Source: Flavobacterium macacae
GTDB taxonomy: Bacteria > Bacteroidota > Bacteroidia > Flavobacteriales > Flavobacteriaceae
Assembly (NCBI RefSeq): GCF_003865365.1
Contig: NZ_RQVR01000008.1
Coordinates: forward strand, 102,502-166,501
Direction: 5' to 3'
DNA: 64,000 nt
The position numbers and the translations under genes are program-made. A model generated the notes under the pieces. It saw only the letters and a list, made by a program, of their open reading frames with translations. It was not told where the DNA came from and did not search any database. Numbering within the stretch: position 1 is the first letter of the stretch; each line of letters opens with the position of its first letter. Shown here piece by piece: positions 35,385 to 44,281 of the stretch.

Positions 35385-36356
35385 ATGTTCAAATTAAAGT
35401 CACTTTCACTGCTGTTTTTTGCCTTTTCGACTTCAGCCATTTATGCCCAATTTACTGACGACATCAACTCAAACCGACCGGGAGAATCCATGTCGGGATT
35501 TTCTGTTGGCAAAACCGTTTTTCAAATGGAAGCCGGAATTTATGGAATCACAGAAGACCACAACCTTTTAGAAACTGACTCCAAAGGTTTTGGATTTGAT
35601 TTAGCACTTCGATATGGTGCTTTTTTAGAACAATTAGAATTTATTGCCATCATTCAATACCAAGCCGACCAATACAATACACCGCTTGGTTCTGAAAACA
35701 GAAGTGCTGTCAAAAAAATGACTTTAGGTGCCAAATACTTGATTTATGACCCATTTAAAAATTATGAAGAAAAAGTAAACATCTATAGCTGGAAAGCAAA
35801 TCACCGTTTTAAATGGAGACAATTTATTCCTGCGGTTGGCGTTTATGCAGGTGCCAACGTGAATTTTTCGAATAATCCTTATACCTTTGAAACCGATCCC
35901 AAAATCAGCCCGAAGTTAATGGTGATTACGCAAAATCATTTCGGAAGCCGTTATGTTTTTGTCATGAATATTATTGCTGATAAAGTGACTTCAGATTATC
36001 CAAGTTATGGCGGTATCGCTACAATGACGTATGGAATTAACCCAAAATGGTCTGCTTTTTTAGAAGGGCAAGTGTACCAAAGTGATTATTATTCTGACGG
36101 AATTGCGCGTGGAGGCGCTGCTTATTTATTAATGCCAAACCTTCAATTAGACGCATCGATCAGTAAGAACATAAAAGATACGCCGTCCATTTTTTACGGA
36201 GGAATTGGGGTTTCTTGGCGTTTTGACGGAAGCTATAAAGATATTTTAATTAATATTCCAGGAAAAGACGATTCAAAAGACAAAAAGAAAGACAAGAAGA
36301 AAAAAGACGATAAAAAACGAATTGACGAAGTCGGAGGCGAACAACCTACAGAATAA
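35385..36356 (+). CDS. Outer-membrane transporter-like protein (phenol MetA-type)
   Basis: A 323-residue exported protein (signal peptide to about AIYAQ). The mature part is rich in alternating-strand text such as DINSNRPGESMSGFSVGKTVFQMEAGIY and LALRYGAFLEQLEFIAIIQYQ, matching outer-membrane beta-barrels of the MetA-pathway-of-phenol-degradation type (PF13557). The C-terminus adds a basic, D/K-rich tail (KDKKKDKKKKDDKK), unusual for a barrel. It is followed by the acetyltransferase gene after one base. Confidence 0.8.
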   Translation: MFKLKSLSLLFFAFSTSAIYAQFTDDINSNRPGESMSGFSVGKTVFQMEAGIYGITEDHNLLETDSKGFGFDLALRYGAFLEQLEFIAIIQYQADQYNTPLGSENRSAVKKMTLGAKYLIYDPFKNYEEKVNIYSWKANHRFKWRQFIPAVGVYAGANVNFSNNPYTFETDPKISPKLMVITQNHFGSRYVFVMNIIADKVTSDYPSYGGIATMTYGINPKWSAFLEGQVYQSDYYSDGIARGGAAYLLMPNLQLDASISKNIKDTPSIFYGGIGVSWRFDGSYKDILINIPGKDDSKDKKKDKKKKDDKKRIDEVGGEQPTE

Positions 36357-36357
36357 A

Positions 36358-37476
36358 ATGATAACAGTTAAAGAAGCGAATACAAAAGCATTATTAAAGG
36401 AATATGTAAAATTTCCTTTTGAATTATACAAAGACAACGATTATTGGGTGCCACCGATAATTTCAGAAGAATTAGAAACTTTTGACAAGAAAAAAAATCC
36501 GGCTTTTACGAATGCCGATGCCAATTTTTATTTGGCGTACAAAGACGGAAAAATTGCCGGAAGAATTGCCACAATCATCAATTGGGACGAAGTGAACAAC
36601 CAAGGTAAAAGGAAAGTGCGTTTTGGTTGGTTTGACGTCATTGATGATATTGAAGTAACCAAAGCTTTGCTTGAAAAAGTATATGAATTTGGAAACCAAA
36701 ACAATCTGGAATATGTGGAAGGCCCTATGGGATTTTCAAATCTTGACAAAGTGGGCCTTTTGACTTTTGGGTTTGACGAAATGAGCACAATGGTAACTTG
36801 GTATAACCATCCTTATTATGTGGAACATTTTGAAAAACTGGGTTATGTAATTGAAAAAACATACAACGAAAGTAAATTTCCGTTTGAAAATGTAAAACCA
36901 GAGTTCTTTTTAAAAGTGAATGATATTGTTTTAAAGCGCTACCAATTAAAAGCTTTAAACTTCACGAGCACCAAAGAAGTGATGCCCCATGTGGACAAAA
37001 TGTTTGATCTTTTTAATGCGAGCTATGAAAAACTATCTTCTTTTGTAGCAATAACAGACATCCAGAAAGAATATTTCAAGAAAAAATACATCAGTTTTAT
37101 CAATCCGGAATATATTAAATTCGTAGAAGATAAAGATCATAACATTGTAGCCTTTAGTATCGTGATGCCTTCTTTTTCAGAGGCTTTGCGAGAAACCAAA
37201 GGAAAACTTTTCCCGTTTGGATTTTTGAAGATTTTAAAAGCAAGAAAACACAGCAAGGACATGCTTTTTTACCTCATCGGAGTTCAGCCTGAATACCAAA
37301 GCAAAGGCGTAACGGCAATAATTTTCAATGAATATTACAAGACTTTTACTGAAAAAGGAATAAAAATGTGCTACCGAACTCCTGAATTGGCTGACAATGT
37401 AAACATCGCTAATTTATGGAAGCATTTTGATCCGGTAATTCATAAAAAGAGAAGTACTTACAGGAAAAGCCTCTAA
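36358..37476 (+). CDS. GNAT-like acetyltransferase
   Basis: A 372-residue cytoplasmic protein. I set the start at the ATG at 36358 (MITVKEANTKALLKEYVKF), one base after the previous stop; the open frame extends 12 codons into that gene. The first 150 residues (WVPPIISEELETFDKKKNPAF, FYLAYKDGKIAGRIATIIN) and the last 100 (FYLIGVQPEYQSKGVTAIIFNEY) are both GNAT-fold pieces, so it may be a tandem GNAT. Acyl-CoA is the donor; the acceptor is unknown. Confidence 0.8.
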   Translation: MITVKEANTKALLKEYVKFPFELYKDNDYWVPPIISEELETFDKKKNPAFTNADANFYLAYKDGKIAGRIATIINWDEVNNQGKRKVRFGWFDVIDDIEVTKALLEKVYEFGNQNNLEYVEGPMGFSNLDKVGLLTFGFDEMSTMVTWYNHPYYVEHFEKLGYVIEKTYNESKFPFENVKPEFFLKVNDIVLKRYQLKALNFTSTKEVMPHVDKMFDLFNASYEKLSSFVAITDIQKEYFKKKYISFINPEYIKFVEDKDHNIVAFSIVMPSFSEALRETKGKLFPFGFLKILKARKHSKDMLFYLIGVQPEYQSKGVTAIIFNEYYKTFTEKGIKMCYRTPELADNVNIANLWKHFDPVIHKKRSTYRKSL

Positions 37477-37508
37477 GATTCTGAGTGGCAAATTTTCCGT
37501 TTTTGAGC

Positions 37509-37551
37509 AAATAAAAGTTCCAAAGTAAATTTCACTTTGGAACTTTTATTT
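37509..37551. terminator. Bidirectional terminator
   Basis: Perfect 18-base arms, aaataaaagttccaaagt at 37509-37526 and its complement at 37534-37551, around a 7-base loop. It separates the convergent acetyltransferase and lipoprotein genes. Confidence 0.9.
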
Positions 37552-37573
37552 TACAACTTCAAGACTTTGAAGC

Positions 37574-38044
37574 TTATTTTACACATTCCACTTTATTTAA
37601 AGTAACGCTTCCGAATTTCAAATCTTTTTTATCTTTAAAGGTTTGCTTATTTCCTACGGTTATAATTTCTCCAAAACCTTCTACCAGCGTAGTTCCTTTT
37701 TTCAAGAAAACGCTTTCTCTGGTTGATTTCATTCCTTCTGATTCAAAATCATACGTTGCATGAAGCGTATCGCCTTGAAACATTCCGGTGAATTTACCGA
37801 AATTGCCGTCTTTTTCAAAGAAATTATACTGCAAATCTCCAGAAACATTATTTCCGTTAGCCGTTACAATTGACATTTTGATGGTGTCTTTTCCTTTGCT
37901 GGTCCATAAGTAACATTCTTTTTCTGCCACAATTTCTGGCTGTTCCATTTCTTGTTCTGTTACGACAATATTTTCTTCTTCCAATTTTTCCTTACAAGAA
38001 GCAAAAGCAAGAATTCCTATACCTAAAATTAATAGCTTTTTCAT
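37574..38044 (-). CDS. Putative lipoprotein of unknown function
   Basis: A 156-residue protein with lipobox AFASC (Cys17), then an acidic linker. The folded part has CYLWTSKGKDTIKMSIVTANGN, SGDLQYNFFEKDGNFGKFTGMF, DTLHATYDFESEGMKSTRE and a C-terminal CVK; the beta-rich, lipocalin-like strand order suggests a small envelope beta-barrel or sandwich. No family name is known to me. It is a single gene. Confidence 0.7.
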   Translation of the reverse strand: MKKLLILGIGILAFASCKEKLEEENIVVTEQEMEQPEIVAEKECYLWTSKGKDTIKMSIVTANGNNVSGDLQYNFFEKDGNFGKFTGMFQGDTLHATYDFESEGMKSTRESVFLKKGTTLVEGFGEIITVGNKQTFKDKKDLKFGSVTLNKVECVK

Positions 38045-38113
38045 AATTATTTTTTTTTTACAACTTAAAGGTAAATTTTAAAATAAGGATTTTTGTTAAT
38101 TCTGTTGTAAAAC

Positions 38114-38147
38114 AAAAAAAAGCCACTCTTTTCAGAATGGCTTTTTA
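38114..38147 (-). terminator. Terminator of the alpha-oxoamine synthase gene
   Basis: Arms aaaaagccact(c) and (g)aatggcttttt with A-run on the plus-strand left side, 20 bases past the stop of the leftward gene at 38168. Confidence 0.75.
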
Positions 38148-38167
38148 GTAAAAAATATTTTAAAATC

Positions 38168-39436
38168 TTAACGTTCGTCGCTCACATCCACCGTGTGGAT
38201 TTCAGCTAATTTAGCGTAAGTTCCGTTTTCTAATTTCTCTCTAATAGCTTCAAAAGCAGCTAAAGTTTGCTCGATATCTTCCATCGTATGTGTAGCCGTT
38301 GGAATCATTCTCAACAAGATAATTCCTTTTGGGATAACCGGATAAATTACGATAGACAAGAAAATTTTGTAGTTTTCTCTCAAGTCATTTACCAACATCA
38401 TCGCCACCGGAACGCTTCCTTCTAAATAAACTGGCGTTACGCACGTATTTGTATCTCCGATATTAAAACCTCTAGATTTCAATCCGTTTTGCAATGCGTC
38501 AACATTTTCCCAAAGTTTGTCTTTCAAGCCTGGATTTGAACGCAATAAATCTAAACGTTTCAAAGCCCCTTTTACTAACAAAGAAGGCAAAGCTTTTGCA
38601 AACATTTGAGAACGCAAATTGTATTTCAAGAAATCGATAATATCTTTATCCGCAGCAATAAATGCTCCGATGCTTGCCATAGATTTTGCAAAAGTGGAAA
38701 AATAAACGTCAATCTGGTCTTGAATTCCTTGCTCCTCACCTGCTCCTGCACCAGTTTTTCCAAGTGTTCCAAAACCGTGAGCATCATCTACTAAAAGACG
38801 GAAATTGTACTTTTCTTTTAAAGCCACAATTTCTTTCAATTTACCTTGCTGCCCGCGCATTCCGAAAACACCTTCAGTAATCAATAAGATTCCACCGCCA
38901 GTTTCTTCAGCCATTTTTGTAGCACGACCCAAGTTTTTTTCGATACTTTCAATATCGTTATGTTTGTATGTAAAACGTTTTCCCATGTGAAGGCGCACGC
39001 CGTCAATGATACACGCGTGAGAATCCACGTCATACACGATGATATCATTTTTGGTAACCAAAGCGTCAATTACAGAAACCATTCCTTGGTAACCGAAATT
39101 CAACAAATAAGCGGCTTCTTTTTGAACAAAAGCAGCCAATTCATCTTGCAATTGCTCGTGAAGGGTTGTGTGTCCTGACATCATTCGAGCGCCCATTGGG
39201 TGAGCGGCTCCAAATTCAGCAGCAGCATCAGCATCAACCTGGCGTACTTCGGGATGGTTTGCAAGACCAAGATAATCATTAATACTCCAGTTAATTACCT
39301 CATTGCCATGAAACATCATTCTATTAGAAAGAGGCCCGTCCAATTTTGGAAAAACATAATATCCTTCTGCTTGAGAAGCCCATTTTCCTAAAGGCCCTTT
39401 ATTGTTCTGTATTCTTTCGAATAAATCTTTTACCAT
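38168..39436 (-). CDS. Alpha-oxoamine synthase (serine palmitoyltransferase / KBL-like)
   Basis: A 422-residue PLP enzyme of the alpha-oxoamine synthase group. Landmarks: NDYLGLANHPEV (about 53-64), GARMMSGHTTLHEQLQDELA, DSHACIIDGVRLH, VDDAHGFGTLGKTG and the PLP lysine in FSTFAKSMASIGAF (about residue 250). The family condenses an acyl thioester with an amino acid: serine palmitoyltransferase, 2-amino-3-ketobutyrate ligase, BioF, or the cysteate acyltransferase that starts sulfonolipid (capnine) synthesis in Flavobacteria. Sequence alone does not decide. No bio or tdh genes are adjacent, which favours a lipid role. It is a single gene. Confidence 0.88.
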   Translation of the reverse strand: MVKDLFERIQNNKGPLGKWASQAEGYYVFPKLDGPLSNRMMFHGNEVINWSINDYLGLANHPEVRQVDADAAAEFGAAHPMGARMMSGHTTLHEQLQDELAAFVQKEAAYLLNFGYQGMVSVIDALVTKNDIIVYDVDSHACIIDGVRLHMGKRFTYKHNDIESIEKNLGRATKMAEETGGGILLITEGVFGMRGQQGKLKEIVALKEKYNFRLLVDDAHGFGTLGKTGAGAGEEQGIQDQIDVYFSTFAKSMASIGAFIAADKDIIDFLKYNLRSQMFAKALPSLLVKGALKRLDLLRSNPGLKDKLWENVDALQNGLKSRGFNIGDTNTCVTPVYLEGSVPVAMMLVNDLRENYKIFLSIVIYPVIPKGIILLRMIPTATHTMEDIEQTLAAFEAIREKLENGTYAKLAEIHTVDVSDER

Positions 39437-39617
39437 TTTGATATCGTTATAATTTTGGAATCAATATTTGGCAAAAATAATTATTTATATATTATTAATA
39501 GCCTACAACTGCTTTTTATTTTATGGTTTTTAAACCTAAAGATATTAATACGAGTCATTTCAGCATTACATCAGAATAACAAAGATTTGAATTGTAAAAA
39601 AAAAGGAAGTTTTTGAA

Positions 39618-40640
39618 TTATTTTGCCTCAAAAAAATTGCTCTTTAAAACGATTTCTTTTATGCTTTTGTCCAATTCTTCTCCACAGTTGATAAAATTGC
39701 GGAAAAGTTCTTCTCCTTCTTCTGCTTTTAAATCAAAATCTCGAATTAAGTATAAAATTCCCATCATATTTGCAAGCGGCGCCCGAACGATATGCGATTG
39801 CGTGAAAGCAATATCTTGCAATCGCTGGTTTCTTTCTTCAATCGTCTTCAGATAATTTAAACGTTCTGTTACATCTACAGCCGTTACCAATCCGCATTTT
39901 TTACCATCATCATGAATAATATTACAAGATATTTCTACATAAAATGTCTCTCCATTTTTTTTCTGATGCTGGTATTCATCCGCTGTAACCAGCCTATCGT
40001 AGCTTTCTAGATATTTAAATGCTTTTTTAAAAGCACTGATCTGGTTTTTGGGACGAATATCAAGCAATGTCATGTCTAAAAATTCAGCAATTGAATACCC
40101 ATACTGTTTTAACATTGCATCATTGACTCTCAAAAACTGTAAAGTTTTGAAATCAAAAACATACATGGGTTGCGGATTTAAATAAAAAAGATTGCTAAAT
40201 CGTTTTTCGGATTCTTGTAATTTTGCTATGTTCTTTCTTCTTTCAATAGAGTAAACTATACTTTTATAAAGCAATCTTGAACTGAGTTCACTTTTTTCCA
40301 AGTAATCAGAAACACCTTTCGAGATTGCATATCGAGTCAATTCAGAGTCTTGTAACTCTGCTAAAAGAATGGTTTTTGAAAAATTTTCTTTGCCAAAATC
40401 ATCCAAAAGCTGTTGACCTTTTCTATCAGAAAGGTTTAAATCAAGAAGAATTACATCATAATCCTCTTGAGAAAAAAGCATTTTAGCGCTTTTAAAATCA
40501 ACAGCATTGATAATAATTGGGTCAACAATTCTCTTTAGCAATAGTTTTTTCAACGATATTAAAACCTTCTCGTTACTCTCAACAATGAGAATACGATAAG
40601 ACTTAGTATCCTTTTTCATAAGTGGTAGATTATGGTTCAA
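39618..40640 (-). CDS. Response-regulator receiver, PAS and histidine-phosphotransfer-like protein without ATPase
   Basis: A 340-residue signalling protein (start may be Met8, 40619). Receiver domain about residues 15-135 with phospho-acceptor Asp67 in LLDLNLSD; PAS domain about 145-265 (LFYLNPQPMYVFDFKTLQFLRVND then the PAC motif CGLVTAVDVTER); and a helical C-terminus with QSHIVRAPLANMMGI, which resembles the histidine box of HisKA domains. No HATPase domain follows. It could be a phosphotransfer or sensory adaptor in a multi-step relay. It is a single gene. Confidence 0.85.
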   Translation of the reverse strand: MNHNLPLMKKDTKSYRILIVESNEKVLISLKKLLLKRIVDPIIINAVDFKSAKMLFSQEDYDVILLDLNLSDRKGQQLLDDFGKENFSKTILLAELQDSELTRYAISKGVSDYLEKSELSSRLLYKSIVYSIERRKNIAKLQESEKRFSNLFYLNPQPMYVFDFKTLQFLRVNDAMLKQYGYSIAEFLDMTLLDIRPKNQISAFKKAFKYLESYDRLVTADEYQHQKKNGETFYVEISCNIIHDDGKKCGLVTAVDVTERLNYLKTIEERNQRLQDIAFTQSHIVRAPLANMMGILYLIRDFDLKAEEGEELFRNFINCGEELDKSIKEIVLKSNFFEAK

Positions 40641-40944
40641 AAAAAGGGGTGTGTAAACCTAGGAAAAATATAGGAGTTCTATTCAGTTTTATAATTAATT
40701 TTTTCTTGAAATTTAAAAAAACCAATTTTACAGTAGCCAACTTCTTATAAATCATTCTTTTGAATTTTTAATCCCTTAGAAATACAGTCTTAAAAATAAA
40801 AAAATAATTGAAAAAAATCGCAATTTGAGATTAAAAAGTATTTTTTATATAAATAATATTCGCAATTTTGTAATATATTATAATTTTAATACTTTTAAAT
40901 TTACAAATACAAATCGAGACCCCTCATCTCTAAAACCTGATAAC
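40641..40944. other. Intergenic region upstream of the secreted protein pair
   Basis: About 300 bases of very AT-rich DNA between two divergent genes. An open frame in phase with the secreted protein gene reaches back to 40825, but its text is not protein-like. It should hold promoters for both sides; I see no clear TTTG/TAnnTTTG pair and no RNA gene. Confidence 0.45.
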
Positions 40945-42417
40945 ATGAAATTAAAACTACATTTCAGCTTATTTCTATTGCTGACGGGATTCTCAGTATA
41001 TTCGCAAATTGGGATCGGAACAACTACTCCAAATGCTTCCTCGATTTTACATATTGAATCCAATAGTCAAGGATTATTAACTCCCCGAATGACCACGGCA
41101 GAACGAACAACAATTGGTTCTCCTGCAAACGGATTGTTAGTTTATGACACCACATTATCTTCCTTTTTCTATTATGATACACCCACAACTTCTTGGGTAA
41201 AAATAAACGGAGGTAAAGATGGCCGAGTAAATTACAAATTGCTTCGCCCTGATAATTTTACCATAGCTTTAGCTACTGAACTTTCAAATGGCGGCGGATC
41301 GCGGTATTTATTAAACGCAAATACACTTTATGAAGTCAACGGAACTTTAAATTTGACTATTCCAATTGAGCTCAACAATGCATATATCATTGGACTCGAT
41401 TCAGGAGACGACAAAATAATAAAAGCATCTGGCGACCTTTTTATTGGTGCTACCGGAGGTTCTATCCGGGTTTTGACATTACAAGCTGGCGGTAACGTTT
41501 TTAACTTAACAGGTAACGGATCTCAAAGTTTAATTCTCAGAGATTGCATTGTTCAAAATTCTGGAAATGTAGGAACCATCTCTTCGTTTGGTTTGGTTTT
41601 TATAAGTATTGTAAATTATGTCTCAAACACAAATGGAATTATTTACAATAATATTGGACGTTTGCTTTTAAGCAATACCGCTTGGTTCAGCAATAATTCT
41701 GGAAAATATGAAACCTTAACCGGAACATTTAATTTAGTTACCAAACAAGGCGGTTTCAGTGAAGTTACTGGAACAAACATTGGTTTTGACGTGGCTTCAA
41801 ATCCCATCATAACAGGTGATGCAGTAGTTGAATCCACCGTTTTTACAGGTGCTTTAACTACAGGAAAATACATCAACGGATACAACCCTGCAATATACAC
41901 CGGATATAATTTTAATAACAATTGGTCGGTTATGTGCCCCGGTATTATAACTGAAGGAGATTTTCAAGCAACAGGAACCACTTTTATTGACCCAACATCT
42001 AATCAAGGAGCAATACCCGCCCCTAACCAAACTACAACTGCAATTAGACTTTTTCTTAGTGCAAACCAATCTTCTAATTTATTTAGAACTACTTCTATAA
42101 GTAACAGAATTACTTATACCGGAAAAAAAGGAAGAATTTTTCAAGTAAACTGCGCACTTTCTTATGATGGAGGATCAAGCTTATTAAATTCTACTGATTA
42201 CGTTTTTTTTATAATGAAAGTTCCTGCCACTGGTCCAAATGAGCCACAGAACCAAACACAATCAATAGTTGACACTGCAAATGGAAACGTTCAAAACTTT
42301 ACGGTTCAGGGATCTGTTACTTTAAATACGGGTGATTCAGTTGAACTTTGGTATCAAAAAGCAAGTTCAAACTCTCAGGGTTTTAGAATAAGAACGTTTT
42401 CGATGACAATTAAATAA
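40945..42417 (+). CDS. Secreted surface-type protein of unknown function
   Basis: A 490-residue exported protein from the ATG at 40945; signal peptide KLHFSLFLLLTGFSVYSQ. Just after it comes IGIGTTTPNASSILHIESNSQG and LTPRMTTAERTTIGSPANGLLVYDTT, a block I know from the N-termini of many Bacteroidota surface and tail-fibre-like proteins. The middle is glycine- and asparagine-rich with beta-helix-like repeats (SLILRDCIVQNSGNVGTI). There is no T9SS C-terminal domain. It is 7 bases upstream of the T9SS protein gene, so the two likely act together. Confidence 0.75.
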   Translation: MKLKLHFSLFLLLTGFSVYSQIGIGTTTPNASSILHIESNSQGLLTPRMTTAERTTIGSPANGLLVYDTTLSSFFYYDTPTTSWVKINGGKDGRVNYKLLRPDNFTIALATELSNGGGSRYLLNANTLYEVNGTLNLTIPIELNNAYIIGLDSGDDKIIKASGDLFIGATGGSIRVLTLQAGGNVFNLTGNGSQSLILRDCIVQNSGNVGTISSFGLVFISIVNYVSNTNGIIYNNIGRLLLSNTAWFSNNSGKYETLTGTFNLVTKQGGFSEVTGTNIGFDVASNPIITGDAVVESTVFTGALTTGKYINGYNPAIYTGYNFNNNWSVMCPGIITEGDFQATGTTFIDPTSNQGAIPAPNQTTTAIRLFLSANQSSNLFRTTSISNRITYTGKKGRIFQVNCALSYDGGSSLLNSTDYVFFIMKVPATGPNEPQNQTQSIVDTANGNVQNFTVQGSVTLNTGDSVELWYQKASSNSQGFRIRTFSMTIK

Positions 42418-42424
42418 AAAGCAA

Positions 42425-44211
42425 ATGAAGAATATATTTATAACAATACTATGTTTTCTCTCAATAAATTGTACTGCACAACTTTATGTAAGCTCCAATT
42501 CATACCTGTATGTCAAAGACCGCGTTTTATTTGTGAATCAAGATATTAACCTTCAAAATAACGGATTTGTTTATTTAAGGAATGAATCACAATTGGTTCA
42601 AGGATTAGCAACCACAACATCAACCAATCGCGGACAAGGAAAGGTTTCCCTTTTTCAAGAAGGAACTTCAGATAACTTTGATTACAATTATTGGTGTTCT
42701 CCTGTTGGAAATTCTTCTACCACCACCGGAAATGAAAATTTCGGAATTTTAATGCTGAACAGCCCAACTTCTGTAACAGCAAGTACGCCTGCAGTTGCGT
42801 TGCCTTTAAGCAATTACAACGGAACTTCACAACCGCTACAAATTGCATCGCGATGGATTTATAAATTTGTAAACTCAACTAATTATTCTCAATGGCTTTT
42901 TTTAGGTGCAAATCCTTCACTTTTACCTGGAGAAGGTTTTACAATGAAGGGAACCAGCGGAACAGATACCACGGTAATTGAAGGAAATACAATCCAAAAT
43001 AACCCGGGAAGCGCACAGAGATATGATTTTAGAGGAAAGCCAAACAACGGAACTATTCCGGTTAGCGTACTCACAAACAATTATACGCTGACCGGAAACC
43101 CTTATCCTTCTGCGATGAATGTGAGTGCTTTTTTATTAGATCCTTCAAATGCCGCAGGCACAGGAATTGCTTATTATTATGAGAACGATAAAAATGTAAA
43201 TTCTCACCTTGTCGTTCAGTATCGAGGCGGATATGGCACTTTTGCTCCCGGAGATCCAGCCACAAATGGCATTTATACGCCGGCGACTTTTAATTCTTAT
43301 AATGATGATGGCTCTTTAAATTCTATTGGGCCTTCTTCTGGAGCAGTTTACCAAAGAAAATTTGCACCTATCGGACAAGGTTTTATGATTCATGGAGCTG
43401 CAACCGGAACCGTTTCTCTTAAAAATTCGTACCGCGTTTATTACAAAGAAAGTAATACTCTTTCGCATTTTGAGAGAGTTGCAACAAATGCCGACTCGAA
43501 CACTTCGCCTCAAGACACTACATCAGTTGAAATACCACATTTGAGAATTAATACCATATTAAACAATCAATTTACGAGACAAATCGCCTTGGCATTTCTA
43601 CCGCAAGCCACTGACAGCATTGATCGAGGCATAGATGCCAAAAATATGACTACCGATTTGCCTACTGATGCTTATTTTTTTCTAGAAGAAGAACCTTATA
43701 TTATTCAAGGAATTGCATTTGAGCAGAGCAAAAGGATCAAGCTTGGAGTAAAATCTGGTGGTAATTCAAATTTTATATTGCTGAAGTTATCAACTTTGAT
43801 GAAAACCAAGACATTTATGTTTATGACGCACTTGATAATTCCTACCATGACATAAAAAACGGAACTTATGAAGTAACAATTCCGGCTGGAGTTTTTAATA
43901 ATCGTTTTGAAATTACTTTTTTAAGTGAAACTCTGGGAACGCCAGAACTCTCAAATCAAAATTTTATAGTTACCCAAAATTTAGCGCTACAGAAACTAAA
44001 TATTTTGAATCCAAATTTAGCCTCGGTACAAACAATACAATTATATGACATCTCCGGGAAACGCATTTATGAATCTAAGAAATTAGACGTTTCAGAAAGC
44101 TACAGCATTTCCACAGAAGCCTTGAGTGAAGGCGTTTATATCTTAAATTTGACTACATCTGACAATTTAAAATTCTCTCAAAAAGTAATCATTTCGAAAT
44201 TGAAAAGTTAA
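42425..44211 (+). pseudogene. T9SS-sorted surface protein gene with a single-base frameshift
   Basis: Frame 1 opens at 42425 with a signal peptide (MKNIFITILCFLSINCTAQ) and runs to a stop at 43855. The frame shifts within the run TTTT at 43771-43774: adding one T restores YIAEVINFDENQDIYVYDALDN and reads on to a stop at 44211. The restored end has the type A T9SS sorting domain (ISGKRIYESKKLDVSE, GVYILNLTTSDNLKFSQKVIIS). The intact product would be about 595 residues with repeated GNPYPSAM and NGTY-type segments. It is either a real loss, phase variation, or a sequencing error in a homopolymer. Confidence 0.8.
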
Positions 44212-44225
44212 TTCAACAGAAAACA

Positions 44226-44265
44226 AAAAAATCCGTTTAAGTTACTTCTCAAACGGATTTTTTTA
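44226..44265. terminator. Bidirectional terminator
   Basis: Arms aaatccgttt(aag) and (ctc)aaacggattt with A-run on the left and T-run on the right, between the convergent T9SS gene and APC permease gene. Confidence 0.85.
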
Positions 44266-44281
44266 TTTTCTAAAGTTCAAA

